NCBI GenBank assembly: GCA_903835005.1
Contig: CAILLK010000153.1
Coordinates: 1 to 64,000 of the forward strand
Source of the DNA: an uncultured Bacteroidota bacterium
GTDB taxonomy: Bacteria > Bacteroidota > Bacteroidia > Chitinophagales > Chitinophagaceae
Direction of reading: 5' to 3'
Length of the DNA stretch: 64,000 nt
A program made the position numbers and the translations under genes. This document shows positions 55,162 to 63,612 of the stretch, in pieces (position 1 is the stretch's first letter; each line of letters begins with the position of its first letter). The notes under the pieces were generated by a model. That model was not told where the DNA came from and made no database searches. It worked only from the letters and a program-made list of their open reading frames with translations.

Positions 55162-55653
55162 CTACTTTATCTCCGCATCAAAACCTATCGATACCGCCTC
55201 CGGCACTGCATTTGAGTGTACCATTATATTCTTATGCTGTGTACCAGATTTCCCCTTGGGGTTAAAAGATACCGTTATCTCTCCATCCGCCCCCGGAGCA
55301 ATAGGGTCCTGGCTGTAACTGGGCACTGTGCAGCCGCACGATACATCTGTCTTGGCTATCATCAGCGGATTAGTTCCGGTATTCTTAAACTTATATACAT
55401 ACTTCACCACGCTGTCTGCCGGTATTTTCCCGAAGTCATGCTTGGTTTCATAAAAACTCATAGTTGTCTTAAGCATGGCATTTACCTTCTGAGTGCGCGG
55501 ATCCACTGTTGGCACAAACGGTTTGGCCGCCTGCCTGCTGTGCCACAGTGCATTCAGAGAATTGCTGCTGATACCCGTAAGTTCAATAATCACCAATGTA
55601 AAAACAGATAGTGTCAGCACAGTCAGCAACACAGCCTTTAAATTCGGATTCAT
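55162..55653 (-). CDS. DUF1573 domain protein
   Basis: A 163-residue protein with an N-terminal membrane anchor or signal (AVLLTVLTLSVFTLVIIELTG) and a DUF1573 Ig-like domain: MSFYETKHDFGKIPADSVVKY, FKNTGTNPLMIAKTDVSCGCTVPSY, GADGEITVSFNPKGKSGTQHKNI. The function is unknown; the fold is an Ig/ASH-like domain common in Bacteroidota periplasmic proteins. It is flanked by dispersed repeats on both sides. Confidence 0.88.
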   Translation of the reverse strand: MNPNLKAVLLTVLTLSVFTLVIIELTGISSNSLNALWHSRQAAKPFVPTVDPRTQKVNAMLKTTMSFYETKHDFGKIPADSVVKYVYKFKNTGTNPLMIAKTDVSCGCTVPSYSQDPIAPGADGEITVSFNPKGKSGTQHKNIMVHSNAVPEAVSIGFDAEIK

Positions 55654-55788
55654 TTTTGTTAAGTCTTTACTAGTTAGTATTAAGTCTGAAATTTAAATAA
55701 TTAATTCAGTCTTCTCATCAATGCGTTTGTCTGATATTGAAGGTTTGCGTCCTTAATTTTTACTGCAAATTGGCTTTCAGAAATAAAA

Positions 55789-55816
55789 ATTGCGCCTCCG
55801 CGCCTTTGCGTAAAAC
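55789..55816. repeat. Copy of the dispersed CGCCTTTGCGTAAAA repeat
   Basis: TTGCGCCTCCGCGCCTTTGCGTAAAAC lies 8 bases after the pepT stop on the minus strand, the same family as at 42923 and 55066-55160. A partial copy (TTTGCGTCCTTAATTTT) lies at ~55744. Confidence 0.6.
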
Positions 55817-55823
55817 TTCTTTA

Positions 55824-57074
55824 TTACGCCTTCTCCTCCCAAATCCTACTCAGATGCACCAGCATCTCCACTGCCTTTTCCATATCCTGCACGCTCACAT
55901 ATTCCTGCTTCGAGTGTATACCCATTTCCCCGGTAAACAGGTTAGGGCAGGGCAGGCCCATAAACGATAACCGCGATCCATCAGTCCCACCCCTTATGCT
56001 CTTGCGCTCCGCAATCATGCCCGCACGCTCATACGCTTCCTGTGCATAGTCCATCACCTGTGGGTGCAGATCCAGTATTTCCTTCATGTTGCGGTACTGC
56101 TCCTTCACAACAAATGTGGTAGTCACACCCGGAAAAGCCTCAGCAGTAGCATACATCAGTTCTCTTAGACGGTCTTCATGTTTTTCCAGTTCAGCGGTTA
56201 CAAAATCGCGCACAATAAATTGCACAGTAGCTTGCTCCAGTCCGCCCTCAATAGAGGTAGGGTGCACAAAACCCTGCATACCGTCCGTCGTCTCAGGGCA
56301 CCACTCATACCTGGGCAGGCTGTCCACAAATGAAGATGCCACTTTTATGGCATTTACCATTTTACCCTTGGCATAACCAGGATGCGCACTCACACCTGTA
56401 AAGGTAATGATCACTGCATCGGCCGAGAATGTCTCGCCCTCCAGGTGCCCGCGCTCACCGCCATCCAGCGTATAGCCATAATTGGCGCCCAGCTTCTTCA
56501 TATCTATTGCAGCCACACCCCGGCCCACCTCTTCATCAGGGGTAAATAGTATACGTATTTTGCCATGCTTTATCTCCGGGTGCTGCATCAGGTAGCAAGC
56601 CAGGTCCATTATTATGGCCACACCGGCTTTGTCATCAGCCCCCAGCAGTGTATGCCCCGATGCGGTAATGATATCATCACCAATTCTCTCCTTCAGGTAG
56701 GTATGGTTATTGACGCTGATTACCACACTGTTATCATCTGGCAGCACTATATCCTTGCCATCCCATTTCGGGTGCATTATTGGCTTTACATCCTTGCCGC
56801 TGCAGTCGGGTGCAGTATCCACATGCGAGCAATAGCACAGTACAGGCACATCTTTGTTAGTAGTAGCCGGCAGGGTAGCATATATATAGCCATGCGCATC
56901 CAGTTTAGCATCAGCAATACCCAGTTTTTTCAGTTCCTCCACCAGTATCCTGCTCAGGTCTTTCTGTTTCTCTGTGGATGGTTGAGATGCCGAAGTCGGA
57001 TCACTCTGTGTATCCACCTGAACATACCTCATAAACCGTTCTGCAGCTGTATGTTGATAATTGATTAATGCCAT
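55824..57074 (-). CDS. pepT: Peptidase T
   Basis: A 416-residue zinc tripeptidase of the M20B family, close to the usual length. Metal and catalytic blocks: SHVDTAPDCSGKD (His and the catalytic Asp), LLGADDKAGVAIIMD (bridging Asp), FTPDEEVGRGV (catalytic Glu), YTLDGGERGHLEGETF (Asp), and the C-terminal His in CPNLFTGEMGIHSKQEY. It removes N-terminal residues from tripeptides in the cytoplasm. It is monocistronic. Confidence 0.95.
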   Translation of the reverse strand: MALINYQHTAAERFMRYVQVDTQSDPTSASQPSTEKQKDLSRILVEELKKLGIADAKLDAHGYIYATLPATTNKDVPVLCYCSHVDTAPDCSGKDVKPIMHPKWDGKDIVLPDDNSVVISVNNHTYLKERIGDDIITASGHTLLGADDKAGVAIIMDLACYLMQHPEIKHGKIRILFTPDEEVGRGVAAIDMKKLGANYGYTLDGGERGHLEGETFSADAVIITFTGVSAHPGYAKGKMVNAIKVASSFVDSLPRYEWCPETTDGMQGFVHPTSIEGGLEQATVQFIVRDFVTAELEKHEDRLRELMYATAEAFPGVTTTFVVKEQYRNMKEILDLHPQVMDYAQEAYERAGMIAERKSIRGGTDGSRLSFMGLPCPNLFTGEMGIHSKQEYVSVQDMEKAVEMLVHLSRIWEEKA

Positions 57075-57844
57075 GGTTTGATTTTGAGGTGTAAAAGTAG
57101 GGAGTTTATTGCAAAAGGGTAGGGTATAGCATAGTTAAATTGGTAAAGGATTAAAAAGTGTGTTGTTACGGCTTTATTTTAGCTATTTGGTTTCAGTAGC
57201 AGAGCCTGCCCTGAGGAGGAATCGATAGGGCGCACTTCAAGTTAGGCTATCAATTGTTCTTGCCTGCTATTCCCATAATAGCTGAAACCAGCCAGCCAAG
57301 ATGAATTAAGCGATAGTGCAAATTTCCCTTGCCGTGTAGGCTTGTGAATGTGCGAATGGGGATTAAGCGGGATGTTAACCCGCTTCCATCAGGAAATTTG
57401 CAAACTCCCCCGCTTTTTATCAAAGGGTACCAATTGAATGAGACGAATGCCGGATGTAACTCGAGGTGTGGGAATCTCGTGCTGTGAACCAAATAGGAAG
57501 CAATTCGAATATCTGGTCACAATAATTGATAAAATAATACGCAACAAAAAATTGGCTAAAGAACCTGTTGTTTTGCCGAATTACATCCACTTAGTACCAA
57601 TCTTTGAATTACTTTGGAAGCTGCCAAAGGTTTCATTCATATCCGGCGTCTAAAGTTAGAGTATACCCTTAATTGTGCAGGAATAATACCGCATGGTATC
57701 CCATCTTTTCTTCTTCATTATTATTATCTGTATTTAATTTTAGGTACATAAAATAAATTTATTTTATAATTAAACTACCTTTAGACCTTTTATTCTTATA
57801 ATAGTACATTTTTATAAATAACTAATAAATTTAAAAACTATTGT
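57075..57844. other. Gene-poor stretch with degenerate sequence
   Basis: 770 bases with no ORF I can support. 57250-57492 (minus) and 57438-57653 (plus) are short open frames without recognisable similarity or clear starts. A small hairpin AAGCGGG/CCCGCTT lies near 57365-57386. Positions 57486-57558 form an imperfect direct repeat with 59579-59650. The stretch is locally more GC-rich than its surroundings and may be the decayed remnant of an element or gene. The last 100 bases before the next gene are AT-rich. Confidence 0.5.
57486..57558 (+). repeat. Imperfect direct repeat, left copy
   Basis: About 73 bp similar (roughly 80% by eye) to 59579-59650. Shared parts include GAAGCAATTC and a 23-base stretch TAAAATAATACGCAACAAAA and onward. 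The copies flank the arylsulfotransferase-like gene. Confidence 0.7.
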
Positions 57845-59509
57845 ATGAATAAAATTTGTTTTTTCCTGAGTTGCATTTCCTGCAACATTTTGTTTTCCAT
57901 AATTAATATAAATGCACAAACACCCACAGTTGGATTAATCAGCCATTTGAGTGGCAGCCTCGATGACGGATATGTGCTCTTTGCGCCTATTCACTCAGAT
58001 ACTACTTATCTCATTGATAAGTGCGGGAGAGAAATTCACAAATGGGCCAGCGGAAATGCACCTGGCTTATCAGCTTACTTACTTTCTGATGGCAGTATTC
58101 TGAGAACGGAAGCGCTGATGAGCACTGTTTTTAATCTCAATGGTGCTGCAGGAGGTAAAATTCAAAAAATAAATTGGGATGGCAGTGTGTCATGGTCATA
58201 TACATTGCACACTGCAACAGAAACTCAAAACCATGATATATACCCGCTGCCCAATGGAAATATATTGGTTTCGGTATGGGTGGTTATTTCCGATAGCCAG
58301 GCAATTGCAGCCGGAAGAAATCCCGCTCTGCTTGGATCAAGTTTGTGGAGTGCCGAAATAATGGAATTACAGCCGGTCGGCACCAGTTCAGACAATATCG
58401 TCTGGCAATGGAATTTATGGGATCATTTAATTCAGGATTTCGACAGCACTAAAAGCAACTATGGCGTAGTTGCGGATCATCCCGAATTACTGAATCTGAA
58501 TTTTACCGCAAGCACATCTCCCGATTGGATACATCAGAATGCGGTTATTTATAATCCTGGTTTAGACCAGGTCATGATTAGTGCACACAATTTAAGCGAA
58601 ATTTATATTGTAGATCACAGCACTACTACTGCTGCAGCTGCATCCCATTCCGGAGGTATTCATGGCAAAGGGGGAGATTTTTTGTACAGATGGGGCAATC
58701 CTCAGGCATATAATCGGGGCGCTGCCACTGATCAGAAATTATTTCTGCAACACAACCCGACATGGATCCCACAGGGTTATAAAGATGCCGGAAAAATAAT
58801 GATTTTCAATAATGGCAATGGCAGGCCCGGAGGAAACGCATCATCTGTTGATATTATTAACCCGCCTGTAGATTCATTGGGTAATTATACCATCTTTACC
58901 GGGCAGCCCTTTGGCCCGTCTGCTTTAGACTGGACGTATATGAATGTTGTTCCTGCCGATTTTTATGCCAAAAGTATGGGAAGCGCCCAGCGACTTTCCA
59001 ATGGCAATACGTTGGTAGACGCAGCTACTACAGGTGATTTTTTCGAAATTGACTCAATGAAAAATACAGTATGGGAATACATTAATCCAGTTGATTCCAC
59101 CGGCCCGGTTTCCCAGGGAACAACAAGTGCTTCAACACAGGTTTTTCGTTGTGTTTTTTATCCCGATTCCAGTTCTGCATTTACAGGTGTGGTTTTAACT
59201 CCGGGCAATCCGATAGAGCAAAATCCATATCCATATATCTGTAGTCTGAATTCAACTTCAGGGGTAGCTGAAATAAAAATGAATCAGGAAATTACTGTTT
59301 TTCCAAATCCCACATCAGGTTATTTCAATATCGATCTGGAGAATGGCGAAGTAACCAAGTCAGTTGAAGTAACAAATTTACTCGGTCAAACCGTTTGTCT
59401 TTCAACCAGCCAGGAAATAAATTTATCGCAAGAGCCTGTTGGATTATATTTTATAAAAGTAACAACCCGAAATGGTAATTTCATTACAGTGAAACTGGTT
59501 AAAAATTAG
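57845..59509 (+). CDS. Arylsulfotransferase-like secreted protein with T9SS type A sorting domain
   Basis: A 554-residue secreted protein. The signal peptide ends near INAQTPT. The body resembles ASST-type arylsulfotransferases: GYVLFAPIHSDTTYLIDKCGR, KIQKINWDGSVSWSYTL, ETQNHDIYPLPNGNILVSVW with the His of the six-blade propeller, PDWIHQNAVIYNPG, and RWGNPQAYNRG. The last ~75 residues are a sorting domain (ITVFPNPTSGYFNIDLENG, then GLYFIKVTTRNGNFITVKLV). It may transfer sulfate between phenols at the surface; the catalytic His should be checked. It lies between the imperfect direct repeats. Confidence 0.83.
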   Translation: MNKICFFLSCISCNILFSIININAQTPTVGLISHLSGSLDDGYVLFAPIHSDTTYLIDKCGREIHKWASGNAPGLSAYLLSDGSILRTEALMSTVFNLNGAAGGKIQKINWDGSVSWSYTLHTATETQNHDIYPLPNGNILVSVWVVISDSQAIAAGRNPALLGSSLWSAEIMELQPVGTSSDNIVWQWNLWDHLIQDFDSTKSNYGVVADHPELLNLNFTASTSPDWIHQNAVIYNPGLDQVMISAHNLSEIYIVDHSTTTAAAASHSGGIHGKGGDFLYRWGNPQAYNRGAATDQKLFLQHNPTWIPQGYKDAGKIMIFNNGNGRPGGNASSVDIINPPVDSLGNYTIFTGQPFGPSALDWTYMNVVPADFYAKSMGSAQRLSNGNTLVDAATTGDFFEIDSMKNTVWEYINPVDSTGPVSQGTTSASTQVFRCVFYPDSSSAFTGVVLTPGNPIEQNPYPYICSLNSTSGVAEIKMNQEITVFPNPTSGYFNIDLENGEVTKSVEVTNLLGQTVCLSTSQEINLSQEPVGLYFIKVTTRNGNFITVKLVKN

Positions 59510-59578
59510 GCAATTTATAGTCCGACCAAAACCAGAAGCTAACCAGAAGCAATCGGGAACCAAAATCCGGAGTTTTAG

Positions 59579-59650
59579 GTAACAAACAAGAAGCAATTCA
59601 AATACCAGTAAACAATAACTAATAAAATAATACGCAACAAAAATTAGCTA
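59579..59650 (+). repeat. Imperfect direct repeat, right copy
   Basis: Partner of 57486-57558, about 2.1 kb away and in the same orientation. It lies 70 bases after the stop of the arylsulfotransferase-like gene. Confidence 0.7.
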
Positions 59651-59846
59651 TGACCCTTTGCTGAGTTGAAAATCACTATCCTTCGGGGCTTATCATTGTA
59701 TTTGTTCTGAAATATATAATTGTGGGACATTGCATAGGCAGTACCCACATGCTTGCTCCAACGCCGCCTTTCAAAAATACAGAATTACCCCAATGGCATA
59801 CCCTTCTGTCCCGAAGGAAACACAATCAATCGAATAAAACTATTAT

Positions 59847-59854
59847 TATCTTTA
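59847..59854 (+). promoter_or_regulatory. -7 element TATCTTTA
   Basis: Near match to TAnnTTTG, 18 bases before ATG 59873. It supports that start of marC over the ATG at 59753. Confidence 0.5.
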
Positions 59855-59872
59855 CCTCAATATTTTTATGCC

Positions 59873-60469
59873 ATGCAGCTATTCCATCTCAACAAAACAG
59901 ACATCTCGCAAATAGTCACAGTTACCTTCACCCTGTTTGCGGTTATTGATGTTCTTGGCAGCCTGCCGGTAATCATTTCCATCAAAAAGAAGGTAGGCGA
60001 TATCAATGCCTGGCAGGCCACGCTTGTATCAGGCGGATTAATGCTGCTGTTTTTCTTTATAGGCGAGCAGATGCTCGAGTTTATGGGCCTCGATATCAAA
60101 TCGTTTGCCATCGCTGGTTCCATAGTTATCTTTATCCTGGGCCTGGAGATGATCCTGGGCCTCGAATTCTTCAAACCCGATCAGGATGCCGCCCGCACCA
60201 GCACCTTGGTACCTGTGGCCTTCCCGCTTATAGCTGGGTCGGGCACACTCACCACAGTCATGTCGCTTAAGGCCGCCTACGAAGAGTATAATATACTGAT
60301 AGCCATACTCATAAACCTCATTATCATCTATATCACTTTAAGGTCAGTCAATTTCCTGGAGCGGATGCTTGGCCCTTCAGGCATAGCAGTAGTGCGAAAG
60401 TTTTTCGGTGTCATTCTGCTGGCAATAGCAGTAAAGATTTTCCGGAATAATATCGGGGTAATGAAGTGA
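59873..60469 (+). CDS. MarC family membrane protein
   Basis: A 198-residue inner-membrane protein from ATG 59873 (MQLFHLNKTDISQIVTVTF) with six membrane segments. MarC family blocks: FTLFAVIDVLGSLPVIISI, GLDIKSFAIAGSIVIFILGLEMIL, VPVAFPLIAGSGTLTTVMSL, and GPSGIAVVRKFFGVILLAIAVK. Function unclear; the old link to antibiotic resistance is not supported by later work. Its stop is 4 bases from the end of the convergent gene. Confidence 0.92.
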   Translation: MQLFHLNKTDISQIVTVTFTLFAVIDVLGSLPVIISIKKKVGDINAWQATLVSGGLMLLFFFIGEQMLEFMGLDIKSFAIAGSIVIFILGLEMILGLEFFKPDQDAARTSTLVPVAFPLIAGSGTLTTVMSLKAAYEEYNILIAILINLIIIYITLRSVNFLERMLGPSGIAVVRKFFGVILLAIAVKIFRNNIGVMK

Positions 60470-60473
60470 CTTT

Positions 60474-60986
60474 TTATTTTTGCGGAGGCAGAAAGTTCGG
60501 GCTATAATAGATTACTGAGCCTTTACCGGTAGCTGTATCAATTTTTACTCTTACCAGTTTTTTATCATCTCCCACAAGTACATCATATTTAGGATCCTCA
60601 TCCAATAATTGACTCATTTTTGATTTCAGAAACGGGTCCATGCCTTCCACATCCACAAACAACCTTCCCCCATGAATATGTACATAATAATACTTTTTGG
60701 CATCAGAAGGCAATACCTTCAGCCCCCTCAGCTTATAATATTTGCCATCGGCTTCCACGCCTATTTTATACATACCTGTAGGTATTAGTGTGGTGTAAAA
60801 CAGCCCGTCGTTATCGCTCCGTGTCTCAATCATATCACCCTTCCATTTCAGTTGAATGATTGCTCCCTTCAGCGGCAGGCCGTCTTCGCCCAATATCTTA
60901 CCTTCAAACATTGTCAACTGGGCCATTGCAGTAATTCCTGAAAGCAAGGCAATAATCAGCAACATAAAGAAACCACGATGTTTCAT
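60474..60986 (-). CDS. Secreted carboxypeptidase-regulatory-like protein
   Basis: The start is set at ATG 60986 (MKHRGFFMLLIIALLSGITAMAQ), a clean signal peptide; the ATG at 61013 adds 9 residues. The 170-residue product has a CarboxypepD_reg-like domain (MFEGKILGEDGLPLKGAIIQL, SDNDGLFYTTLIPTGMYKIGVEADGKY) and a C-terminal part of unknown fold (KKLVRVKIDTATGKGSVIYYSP). It is probably surface-exposed. A related protein lies at 61202-61582, and the two flank a hairpin array. Confidence 0.82.
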   Translation of the reverse strand: MKHRGFFMLLIIALLSGITAMAQLTMFEGKILGEDGLPLKGAIIQLKWKGDMIETRSDNDGLFYTTLIPTGMYKIGVEADGKYYKLRGLKVLPSDAKKYYYVHIHGGRLFVDVEGMDPFLKSKMSQLLDEDPKYDVLVGDDKKLVRVKIDTATGKGSVIYYSPNFLPPQK

Positions 60987-61062
60987 AACAGAAAGTTTCA
61001 ATAAAGATAGCAAAGAGGTTGGAATTATCTATCCATGAATTCCAATCTCATTAAATGTTTAA

Positions 61063-61185
61063 GGAAGTCTGAAAGACTCCAATGTTTATAGCAGGTGGTG
61101 AAACCACGGGTAATCATTTGTATATTCCGACCCGGAAGCGGGTCAAATACGTGTTGTGGAATATGGTAATGGCTTAAGGCCATTA
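61063..61185. repeat. Array of four short hairpins with GAA/TTAAG loops
   Basis: Within 123 bases lie four perfect small inverted repeats: AGTCT-GAA-AGACT (around 61065-61078), GTGGT-GAA-ACCAC (61095-61107), GACCCG-GAAG-CGGGTC (61129-61144) and TAATGGC-TTAAG-GCCATTA (61167-61185). Three share a GAA loop core. No protein is encoded here. Confidence 0.75.
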
Positions 61186-61201
61186 ATGCAATAATTATCA
61201 A

Positions 61202-61582
61202 CTATGGGTATGATAAATAAGCTGCCTGGGGCCTGCTTTGAGCCATAATGCTTACTGTAACCCCCTGAGCATAGAGTTTGAAGTTATAATAAACTTTAAC
61301 CCTGCCTTCTGGCTGAATATATATTCTTTTATTCCTTACAATCCTTCCGTTGGCATTAATATCAGCATAATATTCGCCTGCGGCTATATGTGAAATAGTA
61401 AACAAACCTTCATTATCTGCTATAAGATCCGCACCTGTACCATGCTTGAAAATCCGGATATGACTGCCCGCAACCGGCTCATTTTGTTCATCTACAATTT
61501 TACCGGTAAATGAAGTTATTTGCCCGAAAGATGATTGTAGTGTTGAAAAGAATAAAATTAACAATAAATAAAACGCCTTCAT
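61202..61582 (-). CDS. Secreted carboxypeptidase-regulatory-like protein, paralogue
   Basis: A 126-residue secreted protein with a signal peptide (MKAFYLLLILFFSTLQSSFGQ). Its single CarboxypepD_reg-like domain (FTGKIVDEQNEPVAGSHIRIF, DNEGLFTISHIAAGEYYADIN, RNKRIYIQPEGRVKVYYNF) is like that of the 60474 gene. The ending ARPQAAYLSYP-like tail is unique. Function unknown. Confidence 0.82.
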   Translation of the reverse strand: MKAFYLLLILFFSTLQSSFGQITSFTGKIVDEQNEPVAGSHIRIFKHGTGADLIADNEGLFTISHIAAGEYYADINANGRIVRNKRIYIQPEGRVKVYYNFKLYAQGVTVSIMAQSRPQAAYLSYP

Positions 61583-61763
61583 ATTTGTTTTCTTGATTTT
61601 GGGGCGAAGGTACTTTTATGCTTTAATTTCAGCTGCTAATTATGTGTTAATAAAATCAATTATTATTCCACAGCTGATTTGCCCGTACCTCCCGAATAGA
61701 CTAATTTTGCTGAACAGTTACCACAATCCATACCTGCTTTTTAATATCAAACCAACCACTACA

Positions 61764-62372
61764 ATGCTGAACGATATTATTAATATTGCTAATCAATACG
61801 CCACGGGCCTCGAACAGGTGCAAAACCGTAAAGCGCAATGGATTAACAAACATGAGGAATTAAAAAACCACCTCAAATTGGTTGCCGAATCATTAAATGC
61901 AGGTACCACTTACAAACAAGGGTACTTTGTAGACAGCCTTCATGCTTTTGATGAAGAAATGAATGGCACCTGCTCTGGCTTGCAGTCTCTTGTCTTCCGG
62001 TCGGGCGATATGCCTATGATGGTGGCTTTCAGCAATGAGAAAGGCGAAAAAAAAGAATTTACTGAACATGGTTTTCAGATCACCTTCACGCCTATGGTAA
62101 CCGGCGAGGTCATTGTGTTATTGATGCCACATTTCAGTGAGCTCAATAAAAATCCGCCGCAAATAACAACACTTGCAATTATCAGCAATGCAGCTGAATT
62201 ATTGATGGATGATATTGATGAATTGCTGGCAAGAGGCATGGAACTGGCTTACTATTCCAGTTTCACAGGTATTGCTGCTCAGAAAGAGGTTCAGGAAAAT
62301 GGCGCTCAGAATATTCCCCATCACAACCCAATAGGATTTAAAAGGTATGAAACTACTGAAAAAACTAAATAA
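61764..62372 (+). CDS. Hypothetical cytoplasmic protein
   Basis: The start is set at ATG 61764 (MLNDIINIANQYATGLEQVQ), because the 57 upstream residues look untranslated. The 202-residue product has no signal peptide. It starts with a helical stretch (NRKAQWINKHEELKNHLKLVAE), followed by a beta-rich part (GLQSLVFRSGDMPMMVAFSNE, FQITFTPMVTGEVIVLLMPH). No family is recognised. It overlaps the following lipoprotein gene by 26 bases, suggesting joint transcription. Confidence 0.75.
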   Translation: MLNDIINIANQYATGLEQVQNRKAQWINKHEELKNHLKLVAESLNAGTTYKQGYFVDSLHAFDEEMNGTCSGLQSLVFRSGDMPMMVAFSNEKGEKKEFTEHGFQITFTPMVTGEVIVLLMPHFSELNKNPPQITTLAIISNAAELLMDDIDELLARGMELAYYSSFTGIAAQKEVQENGAQNIPHHNPIGFKRYETTEKTK

Positions 62373-63186
62373 TTATTCCGTTTTTGTATTGCTGATGCTG
62401 GCTGCCGCATGCAAAAATGATAATAAACCTGCAGAAACCGCAACAGCCGAGAATAAGGATGCCGTTGTCATACCTTCCACTATATCTTGGGATCTGGTGC
62501 ACGAATACCCGCACGATCCCGGTGCATTTACCGAAGGACTGGAATATGCCGATGGCTTCCTCTACGAAAGTACCGGCCAGTATGGCCAGTCTGATATCCG
62601 TAAAACCGAACTCAAAACCGGTAAAGTGGTACTGCAAACCAAAATGGAAGGCAGGTATTTCGGCGAAGGGTGTACGCTCCTGAACGGAAAAATTTACCAG
62701 CTCACCTACCGGGAAGGAAGGGGATTTGTTTATGATGCGACAACATTGAAGCAAACAGGCACCTTTCACTTTGATGCTGCAGAGGGGTGGGGCATGTTCA
62801 ACAACGGTACCAGCCTGATATTTGATGATGGCTCCAATGTTTTTCATTATATAGACCCTGCAACTTTTAAAGAAATTAAAAAGCTTACTGTCACAGATGA
62901 ACATGGCCCGGTAAATGAGCTCAATGAACCTGAGCTGATCAATGGCTTCATTTATGCCAATATATGGGAAACAGAGAAAATTGTGAAAATAGATACTGCC
63001 ACAGGCAGGGTAGTGGGCAGGGCAGATTTAAGTGGTATAAGAGCACGCATTGGTATTCCAGGCCTTTCCCGAAGGCCCGGCTCACCTGAAGTAATGAATG
63101 GCATAGCCTGGGATAAATCAGGCAACCGGGTTTTCATTACAGGCAAAAACTGGCCTAAAGTACTGGAGATTAAGCTGGACAATTAA
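62347..63186 (+). CDS. Glutaminyl-peptide cyclotransferase, lipoprotein
   Basis: A 279-residue bacterial-type glutaminyl cyclase (glutamine cyclotransferase, five-blade propeller). A lipobox with Cys22 (VLLMLAAACKN) anchors it to a membrane. Motifs: PHDPGAFTEGLEYADGFLYESTG, FGEGCTLLNGKIYQLTYREG, FDDGSNVFHYIDP, and GIAWDKSGNRVFITGKNWPKVLEI. It turns N-terminal Gln into pyroglutamate, which many Bacteroidota exported proteins carry after signal peptidase cleavage at Q. It overlaps the preceding gene. Confidence 0.93.
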   Translation: MKLLKKLNNYSVFVLLMLAAACKNDNKPAETATAENKDAVVIPSTISWDLVHEYPHDPGAFTEGLEYADGFLYESTGQYGQSDIRKTELKTGKVVLQTKMEGRYFGEGCTLLNGKIYQLTYREGRGFVYDATTLKQTGTFHFDAAEGWGMFNNGTSLIFDDGSNVFHYIDPATFKEIKKLTVTDEHGPVNELNEPELINGFIYANIWETEKIVKIDTATGRVVGRADLSGIRARIGIPGLSRRPGSPEVMNGIAWDKSGNRVFITGKNWPKVLEIKLDN

Positions 63187-63302
63187 CAACATTTAACCTC
63201 GATTAACATTGCAAATTGATTAAGTTACATAAATTTGATGGTGAAATATTATGAGTATTATATAAAAAATATTCAGTAACTTAGCTATTCAAATTCCAGC
63301 TT

Positions 63303-63497
63303 ATGACACTCTTCCTGATGCTTCCCGGCAGCCCGATTCCAGACTGGCTGATACTGCTCACACCCTTAGCTGTATTGTTTCTCTCTATTTACGGTGGTGA
63401 GCGTATCCATAAATGGTACAAAAACCGGATGGCCAGGCACCATCATAATAAAGAATCAGAATTTATCCAGAACCCGGATATGCCGGAACAATTGTGA
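63303..63497 (+). CDS. Small membrane protein, unknown
   Basis: A 64-residue ORF, or 59 from a second ATG at 63318. One membrane segment (IPDWLILLTPLAVLFLSIYGG) is followed by a basic/His-rich stretch (HKWYKNRMARHHHNKES). It sits between the cyclase gene and guaB on the same strand. It could be a real small protein; no family is known. Confidence 0.5.
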   Translation: MTLFLMLPGSPIPDWLILLTPLAVLFLSIYGGERIHKWYKNRMARHHHNKESEFIQNPDMPEQL

Positions 63498-63612
63498 TTC
63501 TAAACTTGCGCCGATCATAGAGTAGTTGTTATTGGTTTTACCAATTGCACTATAAGCACAATTACGCATTAACCACATTTGCACATTTGCACATTACTAC
63601 ATAACTTTGCAC

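Noticed and set aside
57250-57653. Genes in the gap after pepT
   Set aside because: Short overlapping frames on both strands, no recognisable domain, no good start or ribosome site.
61063-61185. CRISPR array
   Set aside because: The hairpins have different stem sequences and irregular spacing; no repeated unit of constant sequence exists.
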